Part shown: in pieces, positions 1 to 6,771 of the stretch
Layout: each line of letters starts with the position of its first letter
Numbering within the stretch: the first letter of the stretch is position 1
Origin: DASZXJ01 sp035545895
GTDB taxonomy: Bacteria > Planctomycetota > Phycisphaerae > Tepidisphaerales > Tepidisphaeraceae
NCBI GenBank assembly: GCA_035545895.1
Contig: DASZXJ010000114.1
Coordinates: 1 to 7,947, forward strand
DNA length: 7,947 bases
Direction: 5' to 3'
The notes under the pieces: generated by a model
What the model was told of the DNA's origin: nothing
Database searches by the model: none
What the model saw: the letters and a program-made list of their open reading frames with translations, nothing else
Program-made: the position numbers and the translations under genes

Positions 1-612
1 TTTCTTCGAAAGTCTCGGATTGCGATTCCTGTTCAGCAGGCACGACTTGGTTGTCATGACCGTGCCGGCGCCGTTGAAATCGACTGAGCCGCCTTCCATG
101 ACAACCGCGACGCCCGTGTCACATGTTGGGTAAAATACCGGCAGCTTCAGTTGCTCGGCGATCCGCGTCGGAACCGCATCGTCATCATCAAATGGCGGAT
201 ACTTTCCACCCCACGCATTAAATCCCCAATCCACAATTGCTGCCCGCTGCCCGCTGCCTGCCGCCCGCTTGACGATAAACGCCGGCCCATGATCGCGACA
301 CCAGTTCTCATTCGTCGGAATGTGATGAAAGAATACATTCTTCGTCGGGCATCCGTATTCCTTTAATTGCTTGCGAACGATGCCCGCCCACTTCTTGTCC
401 GGCACATTGATGTGCACCTGCTCGCGCGGCGCGATTTCCTTGATGATTCGAGCGAGATTTTCTGGAATCGATTCGTATTTCCCCGGAAATGAAATCCCCT
501 CCGGCCGAGGCCAACTCAGCCACGTCGCCGCATGCGGATGCCACTCCGGCGGAAGGGTATAGCCGAGTTCCGCGGGAGTTTTGCCGAGAATTTTTACTTT
601 TTCGCGCGACAT
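1..612 (-). CDS. aguA: Agmatine deiminase (agmatine iminohydrolase), 3' end missing
   Basis: This cytoplasmic enzyme hydrolyses agmatine to N-carbamoylputrescine and ammonia, the first step of the agmatine route to putrescine. The frame is open from ATG at 612 to the window edge, giving 204 residues of a family normally around 340-370. Visible family motifs are W-C-R-D-H-G-P at residues 104-110, W-G-F-N-A-W-G-G at 129-136 followed by a run of four Asp (142-145), and E-G-G at 173-175 followed by N-G-A-G-T, C-L-L-N and N-R-N-P. The catalytic cysteine near the C terminus lies beyond the window. The ATG at 612 is preceded by a GAGG-type ribosome binding site about 4 nt upstream, and the N terminus starts like family members. 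The gene lies 34 nt downstream of the zinc-finger gene and in the same block as aguB, which acts on its product. A short 7-bp repeat codes for the loop near residues 115-124. Identification is secure; peptidyl-arginine deiminase of the same fold is a far less likely alternative. Confidence 0.95.
   Translation of the reverse strand, partial: MSREKVKILGKTPAELGYTLPPEWHPHAATWLSWPRPEGISFPGKYESIPENLARIIKEIAPREQVHINVPDKKWAGIVRKQLKEYGCPTKNVFFHHIPTNENWCRDHGPAFIVKRAAGSGQRAAIVDWGFNAWGGKYPPFDDDDAVPTRIAEQLKLPVFYPTCDTGVAVVMEGGSVDFNGAGTVMTTKSCLLNRNRNPRLSKK
241..268. repeat. Imperfect 7-bp tandem repeat inside aguA
   Basis: Four consecutive 7-base units can be read: tgcccgc, tgcccgc, tgcctgc, cgcccgc. They lie inside the aguA frame and encode an Ala/Gly/Ser/Arg-rich loop just before the conserved D-W-G-F motif. 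Because the unit is not a multiple of three, gain or loss of one copy would shift the frame. The loop is probably surface exposed and tolerant of length change, which is inference. Confidence 0.5.
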
Positions 613-646
613 TTTCCTCACGACCCCCCAACTTTGCGAATTCCTT

Positions 647-895
647 TTATTTCTTCAGCAATTTGATCCCCGAATCCACGCACGCTGCGCACATGAACAG
701 CCCATTCTGCCCCGCCACCACCGTGTGATAGGGCACGGATTCAAGACAGAAGCTGCAGGTGTACGTCGCCTGCATCTGAGCTATCACGTCCCTGGCTGCG
801 GCCAGACAATTCACGCAGACGTACGCATCGTTCGGCCCTTCCACGACGTGATCCGCCATCTGCCCGCAAAATCCGCACACATGTTCGTCGGCCAT
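647..895 (-). CDS. Small protein of two tandem ClpX-type C4 zinc fingers
   Basis: The 82-residue product has eight cysteines in four C-x2-C pairs: C7/C10, C27/C30, C47/C50 and C69/C72. These form two finger repeats. The second is C-x2-C-x18-C-x2-C, the same spacing as the N-terminal zinc-binding domain of ClpX; it begins C-S-F-C as ClpX does and ends C-x2-C-V-D. The first repeat has a 16-residue inner spacing and begins C-G-F-C-G. A helix-like stretch (31-44) links them. There is no AAA+ ATPase domain, signal peptide or membrane segment, so it is probably a soluble cytoplasmic zinc protein that binds a protein partner, itself or nucleic acid; the function is unknown. The ATG at 895 has a strong AGGAG site (901-905) five bases upstream. 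It sits 21 nt after aguB and 34 nt before aguA, so it is very likely co-transcribed with both. Confidence 0.85.
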   Translation of the reverse strand: MADEHVCGFCGQMADHVVEGPNDAYVCVNCLAAARDVIAQMQATYTCSFCLESVPYHTVVAGQNGLFMCAACVDSGIKLLKK

Positions 896-900
896 TTGAA

Positions 901-905
901 CTCCT
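901..905 (-). promoter_or_regulatory. Ribosome binding site of the zinc-finger gene
   Basis: On the minus strand AGGAG lies five bases before the ATG at 895 and just after the aguB stop codon. It fixes the start of the small zinc-finger gene and supports its being a real translated gene and not a chance frame. Confidence 0.75.
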
Positions 906-916
906 GACTGCCAAAC

Positions 917-1855
917 TCAAGGTTTTGTGGGCTTGTCCACAAACCGCTTAATCATATCCCCATATGCATCGATCCTGCGGTCCCTCAAAAACGGCCAATG
1001 CGTGCGGCTGAACTCCACATTTCCCAGATCACAAGGCACGACCAGCACTTCTTCCTTATCCACTGACGCCTTGGCAATGATCTGGCCGTTGGGCGCACAT
1101 ACAAAACTTTGGCCCCAAAATTCGATGCCTTCCTTGCTCACTGGTTTTCCCTTGGCATCAAGGATTTTTTCCAGACCGATTCGATTGGGCAAGACGACGT
1201 AACACCCGTTGGCCACCGCATGCGAGCGCTGCATGAGTTCCCACGATTCGTGCTGGCTTTGTCCATACTGCTTCTTTTCCGATGGATGCCAACCGATTGC
1301 CGTCGGATAGAAAAGGATTTGCGCGCCCTGCAGGGCTGTCAGTCGTGCGCCCTCGGGAAACCACTGGTCCCAGCAGATTTGCACGCCGATCCTGGCATGT
1401 TCGGTCGGCCAGGCGATGAAACCCGTGTCTCCTGGGGTGAAATAAAATTTTTCGTAGTACAGCGGATCATCGGGAATGTGCATCTTGCGATACACGCCCT
1501 GCACCTTTCCACCCGGCCCGATGACCGCAGCCGTGTTGTGATACAAGCCGTCCGCACGCTTTTCGAATAACGACGCAATCACGGTCAATTTGTACTTTTT
1601 CGCGAGCTTTCCAACCGCCTGCGTGCCAGGCCCGGGGATTGTCTCAGCCAATTCAAAAAACCGGTGATCCTCCACCTGGCAAAAGTATTGCGAAGCAAAC
1701 AGCTCCTGCGTGCAGATGATCTGAGCACCCTTTTTAGCGGCTTGCTCGATTAAACGAAGCTGCTTGGCACGATTGGCCTTCACATCGGACGAACAACTCA
1801 TCTGTGTCAGACCGACATTGACAATCCGCGATGATGATTGGGTTCGTTTTGCCAT
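917..1855 (-). CDS. aguB: N-carbamoylputrescine amidase
   Basis: This carbon-nitrogen hydrolase of the nitrilase superfamily cleaves N-carbamoylputrescine to putrescine, CO2 and ammonia, completing the AguA-AguB route in the cytoplasm. The product is 312 residues, close to the usual 290-300. The nitrilase triad is visible: Glu51 in T-Q-E-L-F, Lys124 in Y-R-K-M-H-I-P-D-D and Cys161 in Q-I-C-W-D-Q-W-F-P-E, the last being typical of this subfamily. Further family blocks are Y-E-K-F-Y-F-T-P-G-D-T-G (134-145) and the C-terminal F-S-R-T-H-W-P-F-L-R-D-R-R-I-D (282-296). The frame stays open up to a GTG at 1966, but those extra 37 residues look non-homologous, and family members begin just before the V-x-L-T-Q-M block, so the ATG at 1855 is preferred. 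No clear Shine-Dalgarno sequence precedes it. It lies 176 nt after glgP and 21 nt before the zinc-finger gene. Confidence 0.95.
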   Translation of the reverse strand: MAKRTQSSSRIVNVGLTQMSCSSDVKANRAKQLRLIEQAAKKGAQIICTQELFASQYFCQVEDHRFFELAETIPGPGTQAVGKLAKKYKLTVIASLFEKRADGLYHNTAAVIGPGGKVQGVYRKMHIPDDPLYYEKFYFTPGDTGFIAWPTEHARIGVQICWDQWFPEGARLTALQGAQILFYPTAIGWHPSEKKQYGQSQHESWELMQRSHAVANGCYVVLPNRIGLEKILDAKGKPVSKEGIEFWGQSFVCAPNGQIIAKASVDKEEVLVVPCDLGNVEFSRTHWPFLRDRRIDAYGDMIKRFVDKPTKP

Positions 1856-2031
1856 TTTGATCGCGCAGCGCAGGGTAATGGACTGAGCCCCGGGCCTCAA
1901 GGGCCGGGCGTTGTGTCGTTCCGAATTGCCTTGCAATTTGAGCCAGTCCCAAGATTGGCCAAGCACACGTGCATGCTCGCGCGGTGTTCCGCCGGCAATG
2001 ATCGGGCATCAGGATTTCGTTACGGCGGGGT
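1856..2031 (-). other. Intergenic leader between glgP and aguB
   Basis: These 176 bases separate the glgP stop from the aguB start. I see no convincing small gene, no RNA gene and no clear -35/-10 pair. The most structured element is a GC-rich hairpin near its aguB-proximal end. The frame of aguB remains open through much of it without recognisable protein similarity. Confidence 0.4.
1889..1908. other. GC-rich hairpin upstream of aguB
   Basis: The arms cccgggcc (1889-1896) and gggccggg (1901-1908) can pair at seven of eight positions around a four-base loop. No run of U follows it on the minus strand, so it does not look like a classic intrinsic terminator. It lies 34 bases before the aguB start and could be a transcript-stabilising or attenuating structure; the role is inference. 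Confidence 0.4.
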
Positions 2032-4605
2032 TTAATTCCAGATAATCAAGCCCGGTTCAAATGGCGACACCATATCTGGATTTCCCGGGACCACTCGCAG
2101 GGCGAACCCTTGTCGGCCGCTACGATTGCATTCGAGCGTTCCGGTGAACAGGTGCCGGTTCGGCGCCAACTGGCGCGTGTGCTCCATTTTCAGGATCTGC
2201 GGGTTTTCAATCTCGCCCGATGAGGTGATCCGACCCGCGTAAAGCTGGACAGCCAAATCGCCGGGGCTCATCTCGGGCAGATCGAGCAGCGCTTCGACCT
2301 GAATCTTGTCGCCAACTTTGTAGTGCCCGTTGCCGCTGGAATGAACGCCGACGACCCGGATGTCGCGCCATTTTGAACGGTACATGTCCTTCGAATGCGC
2401 CAGCGCAACGGCCCGCTTGTAGTTGTCCTTGGCCAGCTCGATGCCGCGCGTCATGGCTGGGATATACGAAGACTCGGCGTATTCACGCACCATGCGATTG
2501 GTGTTGAACACCGGCGCGAGCTTGCGAAGCGAATTCTTCATCCGCAAAATCCACTCGCGCGGCAGATTGTCCACCGATCGATTGTAGAACAGCGGAATAA
2601 TCTGCTTTTCGAGCAGGTCATAAAGCGCCTGCCCTTCAAGTTGATCCTGATAATTGGCGTCGGGATAGATTTCACCGTGCCCAATCGCCCAGCCGACGTC
2701 GGGGGCATATCCTTCAACCCACCAGCCATCGAGAATCGAGCAATTAAGCACGCCATTCACCGCGGCTTTCATGCCGCTCGTGCCGGATGCCTCATATGGA
2801 CGGCGCGGCGTGTTGAGCCATACGTCCACGCCCTGCACCAGGTTGCGAGCGACGTTCATGTCATAGTTTTCGATGAAGACGAACCGGCGGCGGATCGCTG
2901 GATCGCGGGCGAAATTGACAATCGCCTTAATCAGTTCCTTGCCTTCATGGTCAGCGGGATGCGCTTTGCCGGCAAAGACGAACTGAATGGGCCGCTTGGT
3001 GTCTTCGAGCAATTTGCGCAACCGATTGGGCTCACGCAAGAGCAGCGCGCCGCGTTTATACGTTGCAAATCGACGGGCAAAGCCAATGGTCAGGGCTTCC
3101 GGGTCAAATACTTCATCGGCGATCTGCACTTCTTCATAGCTGCCGCCTCTTCGAAGCAGTTGTTCCCTGAGTGTTGATCGCACCCAACCCACGAGTTTTT
3201 CGCGACCTCGTTCGTGAGCGCGCCAGACTTCTTCATCGGGAATCTGGCTGACATATTCCCAAACGCTATGGTCGGTGGGATCGCTGGTCCATGCATCGCC
3301 GAGGTAGCGGTCCAGGACATACATGATGTCAGGCGACAACCACGTGCGGGCGTGAATGCCGTTGGTGACATGATGGATCGGCACCTCTCCGACCGGCACC
3401 GCCGGCCAGAGGTTGTGCCACATTTTGCGCGACACTTCGCCGTGAAGCTGGCTGACGGCGTTGTAGTGATCCGCCAAACGGATCGCGAGCACCGCCATCG
3501 AAAAGCCCTGCTTCTTGTTTCCGACATCTTCACGTCCCAGCGCAAGGAAGCCTTCCTCGTCGAGCTTGAGGGATGGGATAAAATTCTTGAAATATCGGGA
3601 CATCAAATCCGGCGAGAAGAAGTCAATGCCGGCCGGCACGGGCGTGTGGGTCGTGAAGACGTTGCTGGCCATCACCTGCTGGCGAGCTTCGTCAAATGTC
3701 ATGGCGGGGTTGGCTTCGAGCAGCACGCGAGTTCGCTCCAGCGCGAGAAACGCGCTGTGACCTTCGTTCATGTGGAAGACCGTCGGACTGACGTTCAAGG
3801 CTTCCAGCGCCCTCACGCCGCCGATGCCGAGGACGATTTCCTGCTTGATGCGCATTTCCGACCCGCCGCCGTACAAGCGCGAGGTTATTTCGCGATCGGC
3901 AGGCGAGTTTTCGACCAGATTTGTATCAAGCAGGTAAAGCGGAACCCGGCCAACTTGCGCTTTCCAAACTTTGCAGAAGACCGCATTGTCGGGCAGATCG
4001 ACTCGCACCTGAATGGCCGTGCCATCGGTATAGCGAAGCGGCTCGACCGGCAGGTTGTAAAAGTCCAGCTCGGGATATTCTTCCTGCTGCCAGCCGTCAG
4101 CGCTGAGATACTGTTTGAAATAACCGTTGCGATAAAGCAGTCCCACTCCAACCAAAGGCAGACCGATTTCACTGGCGCTTTTCAGGTGATCTCCCGCCAG
4201 CACACCCAGGCCACCTGAATAGATCGGAAGCGATTCGTGCAAACCAAATTCCGCCGAAAAATAGGCGATCAGCAGCTTGGTCGGCTCGGGATGGGCTTTA
4301 TGAAACCAGCCATGCTCTTCGAGATGGCGCTTGAAAGCCTCATGCACACGGCGAAGGTGCGCGAGGTATCCTTCATCCGAAGACGCAGCCGCGAGCTTCT
4401 CCTGCGAAACCGATCCCAACAGCTTCACCGGGTTGTGATAGACCTCTTCCCATAACTTGCGGTCCAAGCGACGGAAGAGTTCAACCGCGTCGGGATGCCA
4501 CACCCACCACAGATTGCGAGCCAGCTCAAGCAGCGGCATGAGCGGTGTGGGAATATCCGGGAAGACCTGGAACGTACGAAGAGTCGGCGGTGAAGTCTCG
4601 GCCAT
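2032..4605 (-). CDS. glgP: Alpha-glucan phosphorylase (GT35, DUF3417 type)
   Basis: This pyridoxal-phosphate enzyme releases glucose-1-phosphate from the non-reducing ends of glycogen or maltodextrin. The product is 857 residues, the normal size for the subfamily that carries an N-terminal DUF3417 domain, here about residues 12-100 with the marker N-L-W-W-V-W-H-P-D-A. The catalytic part follows: Y-F-S-A-E-F-G (115-121), the glycine loop Y-S-G-G-L-G-V-L-A-G-D-H (129-140), H-M-N-E-G-H-S-A-F (278-286), F-A-G-K-A-H-P-A-D (544-552) and E-A-S-G-T-S-G-M-K (605-613), whose Lys613 should carry the cofactor. A beta-rich tail (about 745-857) is as expected for the subfamily. The ATG at 4605 has AGGTG five bases upstream and a plausible promoter behind it. 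It is first of the minus-strand block; a functional link to the polyamine genes is not evident. Glycogen versus maltodextrin preference cannot be told from sequence. Confidence 0.95.
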   Translation of the reverse strand: MAETSPPTLRTFQVFPDIPTPLMPLLELARNLWWVWHPDAVELFRRLDRKLWEEVYHNPVKLLGSVSQEKLAAASSDEGYLAHLRRVHEAFKRHLEEHGWFHKAHPEPTKLLIAYFSAEFGLHESLPIYSGGLGVLAGDHLKSASEIGLPLVGVGLLYRNGYFKQYLSADGWQQEEYPELDFYNLPVEPLRYTDGTAIQVRVDLPDNAVFCKVWKAQVGRVPLYLLDTNLVENSPADREITSRLYGGGSEMRIKQEIVLGIGGVRALEALNVSPTVFHMNEGHSAFLALERTRVLLEANPAMTFDEARQQVMASNVFTTHTPVPAGIDFFSPDLMSRYFKNFIPSLKLDEEGFLALGREDVGNKKQGFSMAVLAIRLADHYNAVSQLHGEVSRKMWHNLWPAVPVGEVPIHHVTNGIHARTWLSPDIMYVLDRYLGDAWTSDPTDHSVWEYVSQIPDEEVWRAHERGREKLVGWVRSTLREQLLRRGGSYEEVQIADEVFDPEALTIGFARRFATYKRGALLLREPNRLRKLLEDTKRPIQFVFAGKAHPADHEGKELIKAIVNFARDPAIRRRFVFIENYDMNVARNLVQGVDVWLNTPRRPYEASGTSGMKAAVNGVLNCSILDGWWVEGYAPDVGWAIGHGEIYPDANYQDQLEGQALYDLLEKQIIPLFYNRSVDNLPREWILRMKNSLRKLAPVFNTNRMVREYAESSYIPAMTRGIELAKDNYKRAVALAHSKDMYRSKWRDIRVVGVHSSGNGHYKVGDKIQVEALLDLPEMSPGDLAVQLYAGRITSSGEIENPQILKMEHTRQLAPNRHLFTGTLECNRSGRQGFALRVVPGNPDMVSPFEPGLIIWN

Positions 4606-4610
4606 GTGCG

Positions 4611-4615
4611 CACCT
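4611..4615 (-). promoter_or_regulatory. Ribosome binding site of glgP
   Basis: AGGTG lies five bases before the ATG at 4605 on the minus strand and supports that start. Confidence 0.6.
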
Positions 4616-4659
4616 GTTTTAATGTTTAAGTATCACTCGCGGCCGGTTCAGCCGCCCCC

Positions 4660-4688
4660 AGTATATTTCGGCGAACCAGCCACGTCGA
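4660..4688 (-). promoter_or_regulatory. Candidate sigma-70-type promoter of glgP
   Basis: Read on the minus strand, TCGACG (4683-4688) matches four of six bases of the -35 consensus. It is followed after exactly 17 bases by TATACT (4660-4665), matching five of six bases of the -10 consensus. Transcription would start about 45 bases before the glgP ATG. The prediction is from sequence alone and the host's promoter consensus is unknown. Confidence 0.4.
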
Positions 4689-4794
4689 TATAGCTTATCT
4701 TTCTTGTCTGGACCCAAATGCCCGCATTGCCGTAGAATGGCGTTTATATGGGGGCATGTCAGGACGCTGCCCAAAGATCCGCTTGGTTCCATCG

Positions 4795-4800
4795 AAGGAG
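4795..4800 (+). promoter_or_regulatory. Ribosome binding site of the M61 peptidase gene
   Basis: AAGGAG lies nine bases before the ATG at 4810. It decides between that start and the in-frame upstream ATG at 4756, which would put 18 charged residues ahead of the signal peptide. Confidence 0.75.
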
Positions 4801-4809
4801 ACCAGTCAA

Positions 4810-6705
4810 ATGTTGCGACCGATATCCGTGCGAGTCACACCGTTGCGATTGAGTGTCATCCTGATCGCGATGTTACTCCCAACATGGGGCTGCGCACAGA
4901 GCGCGCCGATAACTTTAAGAGTCGATGCGTCCGATGTATCGCGCAAAATTTTACATGCACAACTCCGAATCCCCGCTCAAAACGGGAAAATGACCCTGCT
5001 GTATCCCAAATGGATTCCCGGCGAGCATGGCCCCACCGGGCCGGTCACCGATCTGGCCGGATTGAAAATCTACGCCGCCGGAAAATCCATCCAATGGCAG
5101 CGCGATCCGGAGGAAATGTTTGCATTTCATTTTGATGTTCCAGCCGGCGCGGATGCCATCGATGTAACACTGGATTTCATTTTGCCCTCAGGCGGCGGGG
5201 CGTTCTCATCGGGCGTCTCATCCACATCTCAGTTGCTTGATATTAACTGGAACCAGTTGCTTCTTTACCCGCAGGGCGCCAAGGCGAGCGAAATCATCTA
5301 CTCCACCACCCTGCGCCTCCCCCAAGGCTGGAAATATGGAACGGCCCTGCCGGTCTCGAAAGAATCTGATGGCGCAATTGATTTTGCTCCAGCCTCCCTG
5401 GAAACCCTGGTCGATTCGCCTTTGATTTGCGGAACACATTTTAGACGCATCGAACTCGCGCCCGGAGTCCAGCCGCCGCACTTTCTCGACATCGTGGCTG
5501 ACGGCACCGAAGCGCTGGAGATCAAGCCGGAAGATGTCGATCGATTTTCCAATCTGGTCAATCAAACAGGGCTGCTGTTCGGGGCGAGGCACTATCGCGA
5601 CTATCACTTCCTGCTGACCTTGAGCGACCATGTCGATCATTTCGGCCTGGAACATCATGAATCCAGTGATGACCGGGTCGATGAAAACTTCCTGACCGAC
5701 GAAACCGCTCGCATGTTGGACGGTGGGTTGCTCCCTCACGAGATGGTGCATTCCTGGAACGGCAAGTTTCGACGGCCTGCGGATATCGCCACGCCGGACT
5801 ATCAGCAGCCGATGAAAACCGAACTGCTCTGGGTTTATGAAGGATTGACGCAATACCTTGGCGAGGTATTGACCGCGCGAAGCGGCCTCTGTTCCGAGGA
5901 ACAATTTCGCGACTCGCTTGCTGTGGAAGCAGCACGACTGAACGATGAACCCGGCCGTACCTGGCGACCGCTCGCGGACACCGCGGTTGCGGCGCAGCTC
6001 CTTTATTTCGCTCCGAGGTCCGGCAGCGCCTGGCGACGAAGTGTCGATTTTTATTCCGAAGGACTGCTCATCTGGCTTGAAGCCGACGTGGTCATTCGGC
6101 AACAAACCGCCGGCAAGCGCTCGCTTGATGATTTCTGTCGAAAGTTTCATGGTCAGGAAAACAGCCCGCCCAGGGTTTCGCCATTCGTTCTCGACGATGT
6201 CATCGCCGCGCTGAACGAAGTCGCTCCCTACGATTGGCGAAGCTTTTTCAAATCCCGAATTTCTGAAGTCACCACTCACGCCCCGCTTGGCGGGATCGAC
6301 AACGGCGGATGGAAGCTCACCTTCCAGGAATCGCCCACCGAAACACATAAATCGATGCAGAGCACTTACAAGTTCACCGAACTGCGGTTTTCACTTGGGT
6401 TCAATGTCGGCAACGAAGGAAATATCAGCGATGTTGTTCCCAATTCTCCCGCTGCCAAGGCCGGCTTGGCGCCCAACATGAAACTGATCGCGGTCAACGG
6501 ACGAAAGTATTCCAGCGACGGTCTGAAATCCGCGATCAAACTGGCCAAAACCAACCCAGCCCCCATCGAATTGCTCGTCGAAAACGAAGACTATTACAAA
6601 ACCTTCCAGATCGACTACCACGGCGGAGAAAAATACCCCGTGCTCACGCGGGACGATTCCAAAACTGATTTGCTCACTGAAATAATTAAACCCCTGTCAA
6701 AGTAA
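4810..6705 (+). CDS. Exported M61-family metallopeptidase with PDZ domain
   Basis: This is a zinc aminopeptidase-like enzyme of family M61 (glycyl aminopeptidase family), 631 residues, close to the family norm of about 600. Residues 1-32 look like a signal sequence: Arg3, Arg8 and Arg13, a hydrophobic core at 14-26, then G-C-A-Q-S-A, with probable cleavage near Ala29. Cys28 gives only an imperfect lipobox (T-W-G-C). An N-terminal beta domain follows. The catalytic domain shows G-L-E-H-H-E-S (280-286), the zinc motif H-E-M-V-H (310-314) with S-W-N-G-K and R-R-P after it, and the third ligand Glu344 in W-V-Y-E-G-L-T. A PDZ domain spans about 527-606, with S-L-G-F and P-A-A-K-A-G-L blocks. All expected zinc ligands are present, so it should be active, in the periplasm or outside the cell. 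The ATG at 4810 is chosen for its ribosome site and the signal peptide. It stands alone on the plus strand; the natural substrate is unknown. Confidence 0.92.
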   Translation: MLRPISVRVTPLRLSVILIAMLLPTWGCAQSAPITLRVDASDVSRKILHAQLRIPAQNGKMTLLYPKWIPGEHGPTGPVTDLAGLKIYAAGKSIQWQRDPEEMFAFHFDVPAGADAIDVTLDFILPSGGGAFSSGVSSTSQLLDINWNQLLLYPQGAKASEIIYSTTLRLPQGWKYGTALPVSKESDGAIDFAPASLETLVDSPLICGTHFRRIELAPGVQPPHFLDIVADGTEALEIKPEDVDRFSNLVNQTGLLFGARHYRDYHFLLTLSDHVDHFGLEHHESSDDRVDENFLTDETARMLDGGLLPHEMVHSWNGKFRRPADIATPDYQQPMKTELLWVYEGLTQYLGEVLTARSGLCSEEQFRDSLAVEAARLNDEPGRTWRPLADTAVAAQLLYFAPRSGSAWRRSVDFYSEGLLIWLEADVVIRQQTAGKRSLDDFCRKFHGQENSPPRVSPFVLDDVIAALNEVAPYDWRSFFKSRISEVTTHAPLGGIDNGGWKLTFQESPTETHKSMQSTYKFTELRFSLGFNVGNEGNISDVVPNSPAAKAGLAPNMKLIAVNGRKYSSDGLKSAIKLAKTNPAPIELLVENEDYYKTFQIDYHGGEKYPVLTRDDSKTDLLTEIIKPLSK

Positions 6706-6710
6706 GTTTC

Positions 6711-6767
6711 GCCGCTTGCGGCTCAGCGCGGCTTCGAGATACAGGATTGCGCCAAGCCGCGAGCGGC
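6711..6767. terminator. Inverted repeat between convergent genes, likely bidirectional terminator
   Basis: The left arm gccgcttgcggct (6711-6723) pairs with the right arm agccgcgagcggc (6755-6767) at 12 of 13 positions, and the remaining pair can be G-U in one transcript. A further gcgc/gcgc match extends the stem inward. It begins five bases after the M61 stop and ends four bases before the stop codon of the opposing gene. T-rich sequence follows on the plus strand (6771-6784), but there is no long T run, so termination is likely, not certain. The left arm alone can also fold (gccgc-tt-gcggc). Confidence 0.6.
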
Positions 6768-6771
6768 CCGT

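Larger units (their letters stand above)
4606..4809. promoter_or_regulatory. Divergent intergenic region between glgP and the M61 peptidase gene
   Basis: About 200 bases separate the two divergent start codons, so both promoters should lie here. A good candidate for glgP is listed separately. For the plus-strand gene, TAGAAT (4733-4738) and TTATAT (4744-4749) resemble -10 boxes, but neither has a convincing -35 at proper spacing. No operator-like palindrome or riboswitch was recognised. Confidence 0.5.

Noticed and set aside
308..631. 107-codon minus-strand frame overlapping the start of aguA
   Set aside because: It is a shifted frame of aguA; the agmatine deiminase frame from 612 carries all the family motifs.
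1856..1966. N-terminal extension of aguB from the GTG at 1966
   Set aside because: The 37 added residues resemble no nitrilase N terminus, and the family normally begins near the ATG at 1855; the weak ribosome site there leaves some doubt.
2395..3177. 260-codon open frame on the plus strand opposite glgP
   Set aside because: It is antisense to conserved phosphorylase motifs, including the cofactor lysine region, and shows no independent evidence of coding.
3214..4218. 334-codon open frame on the plus strand opposite glgP
   Set aside because: It lies wholly antisense to the well-identified glucan phosphorylase, its translation shows no recognisable domain, and it appears to be a by-product of the codon usage of the real gene.
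4756..4809. Upstream ATG at 4756 as the start of the M61 gene
   Set aside because: It would place a charged 18-residue stretch before the signal peptide, while the ATG at 4810 has a good AAGGAG site nine bases upstream.
5218..6348. 376-codon open frame on the minus strand opposite the M61 peptidase gene
   Set aside because: The plus strand here carries all M61 catalytic motifs; the antisense translation has no known motif and low-complexity character.
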